From Falsiroseomonas bella (GTDB lineage Bacteria; Pseudomonadota; Alphaproteobacteria; Acetobacterales; Acetobacteraceae), in NCBI RefSeq assembly GCF_003173615.1, contig NZ_QGNA01000001.1:558001-622000 (forward strand): a stretch of 64,000 bases of DNA, written 5' to 3'. Made by a program: the position numbers and the translations under genes. Shown in pieces: positions 19,139 to 28,439 of this stretch. The notes under the pieces are model-generated. The model ran no database searches. It was not told the origin of the DNA and worked only from the letters and a program-made list of their open reading frames with translations. The first letter of the stretch is position 1. Each line of letters begins with the position of its first letter.

Positions 19139-20266
19139 CTACCCTGGCGCGTGGCCCTCTGCCGGTGCGGGCGGGGCCTCCGCATCGGAAAACACGGAGA
19201 GTGCCGCCGAAGCGCCGAGCAGGCGCACCACCGCCTGCACCCGGTTGGCCGCGCGGAGCCGGGCGTACAGGTCGCGCAGATGCCCGTTCAGCGTGTGCTG
19301 GCTGATGCCGATTCGCTCCGATATCGCAGCCGTCTCCAGACCGCGGCAAAGCAGCACCGCGACCTCGGCCTGTGCCCGGGTGAGGCCGAGCGTGGCCGCG
19401 ACCGCTTCCACCGTGGGCACCCCGTTCGCCGGCACCGCTGCCGCGAGCAGCACGACCGTGCGGCCGGAGCCGAGTTGCACCGGCTGCAGCCGGGCCGGGA
19501 TGGGCGTCGCGCCGCCGGCCAGACCGATGATATGCGGCTTGGCGCCCGGCGCGGCGGCCGACGCCAGGGCGCGCGCGAAGCCGGAGGCCGGATTGCCGGA
19601 CCTGTCAGTGACCCGGCGGCCGACACGCCGCAGCGGGCCTCCTGGCGCCCAGAGGCTTTCGGCCGCGCTGTTGCTCCAGATGGCCGTGCCGTCAGGCAGG
19701 AGCAGCACCACGGGCGTCGGCGCACGGCCGATCACCTCGGCCGCGGCGGCGGCGCCCGCGGAAAGGTCGGACCGCCGCACGACGAGACCCAGCGCGCCAG
19801 CCACGGCGCGCAGCACCAGAAGGTCCTGGCGGGCGAGAGGCTTTGCCTCCGCGCCCCGCAGCACATAGAGAAGCGCGGTTGTGCCGCCGGATGCGGCGAC
19901 ATCGGCAAAGCCCGCATAGCCGAACCCGTTGGGCGCAAGCCAGCCGGCATGGAAGCTCGATTGGCGCAGCAGCCGAGGCGCCACCAGTTCCTCGCCGCGC
20001 AGGGCCCGGCTGCCCCGGCCGGCCGGAAGGGCCGCCACCCATGGATCGAGGCGATGCCAGTGGGTGGCGTAGGCCGCAGCCGCGTCTTCCGTCAGGCCGC
20101 AGGCAGCGAGGACGGAGGCGTCGCGTCCGGCCCGGATAAGAAGGAAGGCGGCGCGGAACCCGAGTCCTGCTGCCAGGTCCGCGATACAGGCTTGGATGGC
20201 CGCGATCCCGCCCGGCCCATCCTCCGCGACGATCTGAGGTTCCACGCCACCTGCCCCAGCATGCAT
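19139..20266 (-). CDS. LuxR-family transcriptional regulator
   Basis: A 375-residue regulator with a C-terminal LuxR/FixJ-type helix-turn-helix (LGLTRAQAEVAVLLCRGLETAAISERIGI and on, near residues 295-355). The first ~170 residues resemble a GAF-like sensory region (GFRAAFLLIRAG, then HWHRLDPWVAALP), followed by a possible PAS-like segment (TPVVLLLPDGTAIWSN). It is not an acyl-homoserine-lactone LuxR by any motif I can see. Start is uncertain: ATG 20266 is used here, while TTG 20308 or a GTG slightly downstream are possible. It lies 144 bp upstream of the RTX gene on the same strand and may regulate it. The upstream region 20290-20345 is AT-rich. Confidence 0.85.
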   Translation of the reverse strand: MHAGAGGVEPQIVAEDGPGGIAAIQACIADLAAGLGFRAAFLLIRAGRDASVLAACGLTEDAAAAYATHWHRLDPWVAALPAGRGSRALRGEELVAPRLLRQSSFHAGWLAPNGFGYAGFADVAASGGTTALLYVLRGAEAKPLARQDLLVLRAVAGALGLVVRRSDLSAGAAAAAEVIGRAPTPVVLLLPDGTAIWSNSAAESLWAPGGPLRRVGRRVTDRSGNPASGFARALASAAAPGAKPHIIGLAGGATPIPARLQPVQLGSGRTVVLLAAAVPANGVPTVEAVAATLGLTRAQAEVAVLLCRGLETAAISERIGISQHTLNGHLRDLYARLRAANRVQAVVRLLGASAALSVFSDAEAPPAPAEGHAPG

Positions 20267-20334
20267 TCTGCCGGCGCAATGGATGCGCAACACAGGTTGG
20301 TAATACAAAACGATTCGACGTTACCGATTTCAGA

Positions 20335-20664
20335 TTATATTTTTGAGACGGCCAGGGCGTGCAGCACGCTTCGCAACGCCTTCGCATCCCTGTCACCGAA
20401 CGGGGCATCGCGGCGGGCGGCGATGACCAAAAGCCCTCCGGGCGCATCCAGGGCGGCCAGCGCGAGATGGCCTTGTTCCGTGAAGCGCGTTCCCGCGAAC
20501 CCGTTCTCCACGTCGGGGAACGGCAACGCCCCGTCGGCGGGGCGGCCGACGCGGCACAGGAGTTCTGCGGGCGCCGGCACGGCGCGGCGCCAGAGCATCA
20601 CCTCCTGGGCGTCCATGCCGGCGAGCAGGTCGGCCAGGATATGCGTGATGGAGTCCAAGCCCAT
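20335..20664 (-). pseudogene. Sensory-domain-like fragment beside the LuxR gene
   Basis: A 109-residue frame (MGLDSITHILADLLAGMDA) that ends abruptly after LRSVLHALAVSKI. Its second half (LALAALDAPGGLLVIAARRDAPFGDRDAKALRS) resembles the N-terminal sensory region of the adjacent LuxR protein, but no DNA-binding domain follows. Coding-like sequence in the same frame extends upstream to the SDR stop codon, with no ATG/GTG/TTG. It may be the remnant of a duplicated regulator or a true stand-alone small sensor. Confidence 0.5.
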
Positions 20665-20766
20665 TCCATCCTTGGGAGGGTCCTTCAGGACGGCAAGATC
20701 GGCCCCACCAGCCAGCTCCGCAAGGCGTAGAAAACTTTCTTCTTGTAACGGATTGGATAAGCCGCT

Positions 20767-21507
20767 TCAGGTCTCCGCCCCGCCATTCACCTGAATCATC
20801 TGACCGGTGACATAGGCGCCGCCCTCGCTCACCAGCATGCCTACCACGGTTGCGATCTCGGCCGGCGTGCCCATGCGGCCCATCGGGACCTTCGCGACAT
20901 AGCCCGAGCGGCTGTTCGTCACGCCCGGCACGTCGTCATCGGCCGCGATGGGCCCGGGCGAGATGGCGTTCACCGTCACCCCCTGCTTCGCGAACTCCTT
21001 CGCCAGCGACTTGGTCAGCCCCCAGAGCCCGTGCTTCGCCACCGAGACCGGCGCGCGGCCGGAATAGCCGTGGATGGCGTTCATGCCGGTGAAGTTGACG
21101 ATGCGCCCGAAGCCCGCGGCCACCATGCCCGGCAGGCAGGCCTGGGAGAGCCAGATCGCCGCCTCGACATCCACCGCCATGATGCGGCGCCAATCCTCCT
21201 CCGTCGTCTCCAGGAAGGGCTTGGCGGGGCGCAGCGCGGCGTTGTTGACCAGCACCTGCACCGCGCCGAAGGCAGCGATCGCTTCCTGTGCGATGCGGGC
21301 GCATTCCGCGCGGCTGCCGACATCGCCCATGACCACCAGCGCTTCGGCGCCGAGGGCGCGGGCTTCCGCCGCGACGGACTCGGCGGCGGCACGGTCGGTC
21401 GCGCCGTTGATCACCACGTTCAGCCCGTCCCGGGCCAGGTGCAGCGCGACGGCGCGGCCGATGTTGCGGCCGGCGCCGGTGATCAGCGCGGTCTTGCGAG
21501 CGGACAT
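20767..21507 (-). CDS. Short-chain dehydrogenase/reductase, non-canonical active site
   Basis: A 246-residue classical-length SDR with the cofactor motif TGAGRNIGRA (residues 10-19), NNAA at 88-91 and a normal C-terminus (YVTGQMIQVNGG). Aligned by eye with FabG-type enzymes over a gap-free stretch, the catalytic Ser position is Gly141, the Tyr position is Val154 (VSVAK) and the usual Asn is Asp113; only Lys158 is kept. Some SDR subfamilies with a Val at this site exist, so it may be catalytically different and not dead. It lies 18 bp downstream of the GMC oxidoreductase on the same strand and is probably in one operon with it. Substrate unknown. Confidence 0.88.
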   Translation of the reverse strand: MSARKTALITGAGRNIGRAVALHLARDGLNVVINGATDRAAAESVAAEARALGAEALVVMGDVGSRAECARIAQEAIAAFGAVQVLVNNAALRPAKPFLETTEEDWRRIMAVDVEAAIWLSQACLPGMVAAGFGRIVNFTGMNAIHGYSGRAPVSVAKHGLWGLTKSLAKEFAKQGVTVNAISPGPIAADDDVPGVTNSRSGYVAKVPMGRMGTPAEIATVVGMLVSEGGAYVTGQMIQVNGGAET

Positions 21508-21525
21508 GTCTTTTCTCTCCGGCCT

Positions 21526-23115
21526 TCAGGCGGCGCGGCGCAGGAACTCCGCGCAGCGCTCGCCTACCATCAGGGCGGCCGGCTGGATATTCGGGGATGG
21601 GATCAAGGGGAAGACGCTGGCATCGGCCACGCGCAGCCCCTCCACCCCGCGCACACGGAGCTCGGGGTCGAGCACGGCGCGGTCGTCGCTGCCCATCCGG
21701 GCGGTGCCGCAGGGGTGGAAGACCGTGCTCGCGGTGGCGCGGATGTTGGCCTCGATCGCAGCATCCGTCGTGGCCTCGGGCCCCGGGCGCAGTTCCTCCT
21801 CGATCAGGTCGCGCAGCGGCGCCTGGCGGGCGATGTCGCGACAGATGGCGGCGGCGCCGAGCATCACGCGCAGGTCGTTCGGATGATCCAGGTAGTTCGG
21901 CCGGATCACCGGCGGATCGGCGGGGTCCGGGCTGCGCAGCGTCAGCGTGCCGCGGCTGTCCGGGCGGCAGGCGCCGTAGTTCAGCATCAGCCCCGGGAAG
22001 GGCGTGAGGCCCTGGCGGTAGTCGAAGGTGGCGAAGTTGATGAAGAGAAGCTGCGCCTCCGCTTCCTCGGCGCCCGGCGTCACGCGGACGAAGGCGCTGG
22101 CCTCCCCGGCGCCGACCGCCATCGGCCCGGCCTTGCGCAGCAACCAGTCGAGCCCCATCGCCGCCTGCTTCACCTTGCTCGCCAGGATCTCGTTCAGCGT
22201 GCCGCAGGGCTTCACGCGCCAGATGAACTTGGCGATCAGGTGGTCCTGCAGGTTGCGCCCGACATCCGGGCTGTGCACGACGACGGGCAGGCCCATCGCC
22301 TGCAGCGCCGCACCGTCGCCGATCCCCGACAGCATGAGCAGCTTCGGCGTCTCCAGCGCGCCGCAGGAGGCGACGACGCAGCGCCGCGCGCGGAACGTCC
22401 CCTGCGCCGTGGCGACGCCGACGCAGCGATTGCCCTCGAAGAGCAGGCGATGCGCCTGGATGCCGGTGCGCACCTCGAGATTCGGGCGCTTCATCGCCGG
22501 GCGCAGATAGGTGCGCGCGGAGGAAGACCGGAAACGGCCATCCACGTTGAGCTGCACCGGGCCGACGCCCTCAATGCTGCTGCCGTCGTTGACGTCGCGG
22601 TGGCGCCTTATGCCGGCGGCGGCGGCGGCGTCCACGAAGGCCTGGGTGGCGCGCGCCATGCGCCGCGGCGCCATCACCCGGATCGGTCCGCTGTCGCCGC
22701 GCTCGGGCGAGGGCGGGCCGAGCCAGGTCTCCATGCGGCGGAAGGCGGGGGCGCAATCCTCATAGGACCAGCCGCGGGCCCCGGCCTGCGCCCAGCGGTC
22801 GTAGTCATGCGGGGAGCCGCGCAGGAACACCAGGCCGTTGACGCTGCCCGAGCCGCCAAGCACGCGACCGCGCGGCCAGTGAATGGCGCGGTCGTTCAGC
22901 GCCGGCACCGGCTCGGTGTTGAACTTCGGGTCGTAGACCTGGCTGCCGAACAGGCGCGCATAGCCGGCGGGCAGCGCGACCCAGGGGCTGGAATCGGGCG
23001 GGCCGGCTTCCAGCAGCAGCACGCGCGTGCCGGGATCCTCCGACATCCGCGCGGCGACGATGCAGCCGGCGGATCCGCCGCCGACGACGATGATGTCCGC
23101 TTCGACCGGCTGCAT
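21526..23115 (-). CDS. GMC-family FAD oxidoreductase
   Basis: A 529-residue choline-dehydrogenase-like enzyme that oxidises alcohols with FAD. The N-terminal dinucleotide motif VVGGGSAGCIVAARMSE is followed by LLLEAGPPD. The GMC signatures WPRGRVLGGSGSVNGLVFLRG and GALETPKLLMLSGIG are present, and near the end HPCGTARMG provides the catalytic His and SPNIQPAALMVGERCAE the second residue (Asn). The ATG at 23115 has AAGGGG upstream; the frame extends 56 residues further without family match. It is divergent from the small RTX gene and upstream of the SDR. Substrate cannot be assigned. Confidence 0.93.
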   Translation of the reverse strand: MQPVEADIIVVGGGSAGCIVAARMSEDPGTRVLLLEAGPPDSSPWVALPAGYARLFGSQVYDPKFNTEPVPALNDRAIHWPRGRVLGGSGSVNGLVFLRGSPHDYDRWAQAGARGWSYEDCAPAFRRMETWLGPPSPERGDSGPIRVMAPRRMARATQAFVDAAAAAGIRRHRDVNDGSSIEGVGPVQLNVDGRFRSSSARTYLRPAMKRPNLEVRTGIQAHRLLFEGNRCVGVATAQGTFRARRCVVASCGALETPKLLMLSGIGDGAALQAMGLPVVVHSPDVGRNLQDHLIAKFIWRVKPCGTLNEILASKVKQAAMGLDWLLRKAGPMAVGAGEASAFVRVTPGAEEAEAQLLFINFATFDYRQGLTPFPGLMLNYGACRPDSRGTLTLRSPDPADPPVIRPNYLDHPNDLRVMLGAAAICRDIARQAPLRDLIEEELRPGPEATTDAAIEANIRATASTVFHPCGTARMGSDDRAVLDPELRVRGVEGLRVADASVFPLIPSPNIQPAALMVGERCAEFLRRAA

Positions 23116-23276
23116 GCGTTCCCCTTCCCTGGGCGCCAGCCTTGCGCCGGGCGCCTCGCCTGTCCAGCGGCGGAGAACAGGGCGGAGGAATTCGCGCGCG
23201 CCCGGGAATAGGGGCGGCCGTCCTGTCGTTCGGGAGGCGGCGGGCCAGCAGCGGCGCGCAGAACGGGAGATCTCAG

Positions 23277-24140
23277 ATGGCAAACCTCTTCGGCACCGAG
23301 GACGACGACATCCTGCTCGGCACCGCCGTCGCGGACGTGATCCGCGGCCGGTCGGGCAATGACCGCATCGAGGGCCGCGACGGCAACGACCGGCTGTTCG
23401 GCGAGACGGGGAACGACACCATCCTGGCAGGCAGCGGCGCCGACACGGTGGATGCCGGGGACGGCGACGACACGGTCCTCGCCGGCATCGGCGATGACCG
23501 CGTGGTGGGCAACCTCGGCAATGACGGGCTGTTCGGCGAGGCCGGCAACGACCTGCTGCTCGACGACCACGGCAACGACACGCTGAACGGCGGCGACGGC
23601 AACGACACGATGCGCAGCGGCGAGGGCAATGATTCGATCCTGGGCGGCAACGGCAACGACGTCGCCTATGCCGGTGCGGACAACGACACCATCCTCGGCG
23701 GCAACGGCGCCGACCTGATGTATGGCGAGGGCGGCAACGACCTGATCCGCGGCGATGGCGGCAACGACCGCGCCTTCGGCGGCGACGGCGACGACACGCT
23801 GGATGGCGGGATCGGCGCGGACCGGCTGGATGGCGGGCTGAGCGCGGACGAGCTGATCGGCGGCGCCGGCAACGACACCATGACGGGCGGCGCGGGCGAC
23901 GACACCTTCTACTTCGGGCGCGGTTCGGGCCGCGACGTGATCACCGACTTCTCGGTGACCAACGACAAGTTCGAGATTCGCGACGTCCCCGGCGTGGACG
24001 ATTTTGGCGACCTGACGATCCGCGGCGACGGCGCGGGCGGCGCGCTCGTGAGCTGGGGGATCGGGGCGGACTTCGCCAGCGTGCGGCTGATCGGCGTCGC
24101 GCCCGCGACGATCACCAGCGACGACTTCTCCTTCGGCTGA
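23277..24140 (+). CDS. RTX calcium-binding repeat protein (287 residues)
   Basis: A compact hemolysin-type repeat protein. It opens MANLFGTEDDDILLGT and is RTX nonapeptides (GGNGADLMY, GGAGNDTMTG and so on) from residue 5 to about 230. A C-terminal domain follows (FGRGSGRDVITDFSVTNDKFEI, then TSDDFSFG), the usual RTX C-terminal cap with a likely type I secretion signal. The ATG at 23277 is preceded by GGGAG; earlier starts run back into the divergent GMC gene. Predicted extracellular and calcium-binding, function otherwise unknown. It is the only one of the three RTX proteins here with a standard RTX C-terminus. Confidence 0.92.
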   Translation: MANLFGTEDDDILLGTAVADVIRGRSGNDRIEGRDGNDRLFGETGNDTILAGSGADTVDAGDGDDTVLAGIGDDRVVGNLGNDGLFGEAGNDLLLDDHGNDTLNGGDGNDTMRSGEGNDSILGGNGNDVAYAGADNDTILGGNGADLMYGEGGNDLIRGDGGNDRAFGGDGDDTLDGGIGADRLDGGLSADELIGGAGNDTMTGGAGDDTFYFGRGSGRDVITDFSVTNDKFEIRDVPGVDDFGDLTIRGDGAGGALVSWGIGADFASVRLIGVAPATITSDDFSFG

Positions 24141-24185
24141 GGAGGTCGGCGGGCGGCACGCCGTGCCGCCCCTTCCGACGCGCCG

Positions 24186-24368
24186 TCACATGCGCCGGAT
24201 CGGCACCCGCTCGGCGCTCAGCCAGTCGGGCCAGCCGACCAGCTTCTCGATCGCCACGACGACGGCAACGAGGACCAGCGTGACCACCGCGATCCGCACC
24301 CACCGGCGCGAGGGCGGATTGCGGTGCCACTGCGCCAGCCGGATCAGCAGGCGCGTCAGCGGATCCAC
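24186..24368 (-). CDS. Small single-pass membrane protein
   Basis: A 60-residue protein with one clear membrane helix (RIAVVTLVLVAVVVAIEKL, residues ~25-43), a basic N-terminus and a short tail ending VPIRRM. It starts 13 bp after the Ldh2-type gene and is likely cotranscribed. I do not recognise a named family; codon use fits its neighbours. Function unknown. Confidence 0.65.
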   Translation of the reverse strand: MDPLTRLLIRLAQWHRNPPSRRWVRIAVVTLVLVAVVVAIEKLVGWPDWLSAERVPIRRM

Positions 24369-24380
24369 GCTGTCGCGCCG

Positions 24381-25466
24381 TCAGTTCGGCTCCACCACGC
24401 CGAGCCGCCGCGCCACCTGGCGGATGCCCTCCCAGGTGTCGGGCTGCAGCGGCACGCCGTTGGCGAGGCGGTCGGCCCGCGTCGTCGCCTCCTTGTCGCC
24501 CGGCGCCAGCACCGGCTGATCCGGGTCGGCGCGGTTCGCGGCCAGCACCCAGTCCACATAGGCGCGGCCGGAGGCGTGGAACTCTGCCTCGGTGCCGAAA
24601 TGCCGCGGCGAGACGTAGAAGCTCAGCATGCCGTTGGCGATGCGCGTGCGTTCGCTGATCGGGCCGGAGGTGCCGCCGCCGGTCAGCGCGCCGCCGAGCA
24701 TCTCGCACATGAAGGCGAGGCCGGATCCCTTGTGCTCGCCGAAGGCGCGGATCGCGCCGCTGCCCTTGGTGACGTCGCGCGGGCCGACCTTCTCATAGGG
24801 GCCGTAGAGCGTGTGCGGATCGCCCGACAGGCGCCCATCCGGCTCGATCAGCGCATCGGGCGGCAACGCCTTGCCGCCATTCGAGGCGACCATGACCTTG
24901 CCCTCGGCGACCAGCGAGGTCGCGAAATCCAGCACCAGCGGACGGCCGGGCAGCGGCACGCCGACGCTGAAGGGCGCGGTGGAGAAGCGGCGATCCGTGG
25001 CGCCGAAGGGCGCGACCAGCACGCTGCCCGCGACGTTCACGAAGTGCACCGAGATCAGCCCGGCGCGGATCGCGGTCTCGGCATAGTCGCCGACGCGGCC
25101 GATATGGCCGGCATTGCGCAGGCCCACCACCGCGATGCCGTGCTGCTGCGCGCGCGCGATGCCGAGATCCACCGCCTGCGGCGTCACGGTCTGGCCGAAG
25201 CCGAACTTTCCGTCGAGCAGGGCGAAGCAGCCGCCATCGGTCACGACCTCCGCCGTCTGGCCCTTCAGCACGTAGCCCGCCTCGCACCATTCGACATAGC
25301 GCGGCACGCGGGCGACGCCGTGGCTGTCATGGCCGGCGAGGTTGGCACCGAGCAGATGGGAGGAGATGCGGCCGGCTTCGGCGGCATCGCAGCCGATGGC
25401 GCGGAAGATGGCGGCAACATAGGCGTCGAGCTTCTTCGCCTCGACGAGGACCTGATCAACGGGCAT
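24381..25466 (-). CDS. Ldh2 / malate-lactate dehydrogenase family oxidoreductase
   Basis: A 361-residue NAD(P)-dependent dehydrogenase of the Ldh2/MDH2 family, which interconverts 2-hydroxyacids (malate, L-lactate, ureidoglycolate and similar) and 2-oxoacids. Visible features are AGHDSHGVARVPRYVE near residue 45, the conserved GHIGRVGDYAE region near residue 130, and EHKGSGLAFMCEMLGGALTGG near residue 255. A MarR-like regulator lies directly upstream on the same strand and a small membrane protein downstream. The exact substrate is not readable from sequence. Confidence 0.9.
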   Translation of the reverse strand: MPVDQVLVEAKKLDAYVAAIFRAIGCDAAEAGRISSHLLGANLAGHDSHGVARVPRYVEWCEAGYVLKGQTAEVVTDGGCFALLDGKFGFGQTVTPQAVDLGIARAQQHGIAVVGLRNAGHIGRVGDYAETAIRAGLISVHFVNVAGSVLVAPFGATDRRFSTAPFSVGVPLPGRPLVLDFATSLVAEGKVMVASNGGKALPPDALIEPDGRLSGDPHTLYGPYEKVGPRDVTKGSGAIRAFGEHKGSGLAFMCEMLGGALTGGGTSGPISERTRIANGMLSFYVSPRHFGTEAEFHASGRAYVDWVLAANRADPDQPVLAPGDKEATTRADRLANGVPLQPDTWEGIRQVARRLGVVEPN

Positions 25467-25534
25467 GGCGTGTTCCGTGCGGACTGACGGCGCCGAGCAT
25501 CATGCCGCGGGGCGGGCGCGGCAAGACGGGCGGG

Positions 25535-26038
25535 TCAGCGCGTCGTGGCCTGCGCCAGGGCCGCGCTGCCTTCCTGCGTCATCTGGCGCAGGGCGGCCAG
25601 CCGGCGCTCGGCTTCCAGCGCCGCGGCGGCGAGCTCGGCATAGCCCTCCTCGGCGTGGCGGAGCAGATGGTCCACCGCGGCGGCGGTCGGCTCGATCAGC
25701 AGGACGCGCGCATCCTCCGCGGAGGGGCGGCGCGTGACGAGGCCCCGCAGCTCGGCGCGGTCCAGCGCCCTGGTGACGGTGGCGGGGCTGATCACGCCGC
25801 TGGCCAGCGCGGCCAGGTCCTTGTGGGTGAGCCGACGGCCGTGGAAGGAGGCATTCAGCGCCTCGGCCACGCACCAGGTCACCTCGCGGGACCGCACGCT
25901 CGGCTGACCGACCACGCGAATGGCGATCATGCCGCGGCGCTGGGCCAGGGCATACATCTCGCTCAGCGCAGCGGCACGGACCATCAGATCCGGGGATGGC
26001 GGCCCGGTGAAGGGCGCGGGGGGCGGGGTCTTTCGCAC
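25535..26038 (-). CDS. MarR-like winged-helix regulator
   Basis: A 167-residue regulator with a winged-helix core: VTWCVAEALNASFHGRRLTHKDLAALASGVISPATVTRALDRAELRGLVTRRPSAEDARVLLIEPT shows the helix-turn-helix and the wing of MarR-type proteins in sections (residues ~52-118). A helical C-terminus follows. It sits 68 bp upstream of the Ldh2-type gene on the same strand and may autoregulate and control it; this is inference. The effector is unknown. Confidence 0.8.
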   Translation of the reverse strand: MRKTPPPAPFTGPPSPDLMVRAAALSEMYALAQRRGMIAIRVVGQPSVRSREVTWCVAEALNASFHGRRLTHKDLAALASGVISPATVTRALDRAELRGLVTRRPSAEDARVLLIEPTAAAVDHLLRHAEEGYAELAAAALEAERRLAALRQMTQEGSAALAQATTR

Positions 26039-26069
26039 CCGCCCAGGCTAGGTTGAAACGCGACCGGAA

Positions 26070-26273
26070 TCAAAGCTCCACGCCGTAGTATCGCCGCGCC
26101 TCGGCGATCAGGGCCTGCCGCGCCTCCCGCAGCACCTGGAAGACCTGATCAAGGCCCTGCTCGGCCGCTTCCTCGGCGAGGCTGCTGAGGAGCAGCGCCA
26201 TGCTGCGCAGCCTGCCCTCGATCTCCGGCGAGCGCGCGAGGCGTGCCGGTTTCGCTTCGCTCATGCGTGACAC
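26070..26273 (-). CDS. Small helical protein of unknown function
   Basis: A 67-residue, mostly helical protein (SPEIEGRLRSMALLLSSLAEEA, shown here only in part by its sense, then QVLREARQALIAEARRYYGVEL). No membrane segment, signal peptide or known motif. A second start three codons in is possible. It is 31 bp upstream of the MarR-like gene on the same strand, so probably cotranscribed. Confidence 0.55.
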   Translation of the reverse strand: MSRMSEAKPARLARSPEIEGRLRSMALLLSSLAEEAAEQGLDQVFQVLREARQALIAEARRYYGVEL

Positions 26274-26361
26274 GTCCCGGTCGCGTTCCGTCCGCGCGGA
26301 AGTAGCGCGCGCCGCGGCGACGCGCCACGGGGATCGGGTTCAGCCTGAAACGAGGCGGGCG

Positions 26362-27462
<1,101 letters not shown>

Positions 27463-27535
27463 TCAATCGTTTCCCCGTTCAGTCCTGCCGTCCGATCGCC
27501 GGAGGGCCGAGGGCCCGGCGGCGTGAATCGGCCGG

Positions 27536-28438
27536 CTACCCTTTGGTTGCGCCGGCGGTGAGGCCCGCGATGTAGTAGTCCATGAGGAAGGCATAGACGA
27601 TCACCGGCGGCAGCGCCGCCAGCAACGCGCCGGCCATCAGCTGGCCCCAGGCGAAGGTGTCGCCGCGGATCAGCTGGCTGACCACGCCGATGGTCATCGG
27701 CATCTCCTCGGGCGTGGTGATGAAGGCGGTCGGATAGACGAAGGCCGCCCAGGAGACGGTGAAGGCGAAGATCGTCGCGGCGATGATGCCAGGCAGCGCC
27801 ACCGGGATGAAGATCTTCCACAGCATCTGCATCCAGTTCGCGCCGTCGATCAGCGCGGCCTCGTCCAGCTCCTTCGGGATCGAGGCGAAGTAGCCGATCA
27901 TGATCCAGGTGCAGAAGGGCACGGTCAGGGTCGGATAGACCAGCACCAGGCCCCAGGCGCTGTTCAAGAGGCCGAGGGAGCCGACGATCTGGTAGAGCGG
28001 GATGAACAGCAACGTGTCCGGGATCAGGTAGGTGAGGAACACGCCCGTCGCCAGAGCCTGGCTGCCCCAGAAGCGCATGCGCCCCAGCGCGAAAGCGGCG
28101 AGGACGGAGATCACCATGGTGACGGCCACCACCAGCACGGTGACCTTCACGCTGTTCCAGAAGAAGCCGCGGAACATCTCGTTGCCGATCAGCGCGGCAT
28201 AGTTCTCGAGCGTCGGCGAATAGACCCACCAGGGCGTGCTGTTCAGCTGGTCGGCGATCTCGGCGCTGGTCTTGAGGCTGGTCATCAGCATGTAGACCGG
28301 CGGGGCCAGCATGATGATGGCGGCGAAGATCAGGGAGATATAGGCCGACCACAGCGCCCAGCGCCTTTCGGCGCGCAGGCTGCCGGCCTTGTGGTAGATC
28401 GACGGGAGGTCGCGGTTCGCGGCGGCAGAGGCGCTCAT
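27536..28438 (-). CDS. CUT1 ABC permease, MalG/UgpE type
   Basis: A 300-residue inner-membrane permease with six membrane segments. The coupling-helix (EAA) region is IPKELDEAALIDGANWMQML followed by the conserved helix FIPVALPGIIAATIF. It forms the channel with the MalF-type partner upstream, from which it is separated by one base, so the two are probably translationally coupled. Confidence 0.94.
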   Translation of the reverse strand: MSASAAANRDLPSIYHKAGSLRAERRWALWSAYISLIFAAIIMLAPPVYMLMTSLKTSAEIADQLNSTPWWVYSPTLENYAALIGNEMFRGFFWNSVKVTVLVVAVTMVISVLAAFALGRMRFWGSQALATGVFLTYLIPDTLLFIPLYQIVGSLGLLNSAWGLVLVYPTLTVPFCTWIMIGYFASIPKELDEAALIDGANWMQMLWKIFIPVALPGIIAATIFAFTVSWAAFVYPTAFITTPEEMPMTIGVVSQLIRGDTFAWGQLMAGALLAALPPVIVYAFLMDYYIAGLTAGATKG

Positions 28439-28439
28439 C

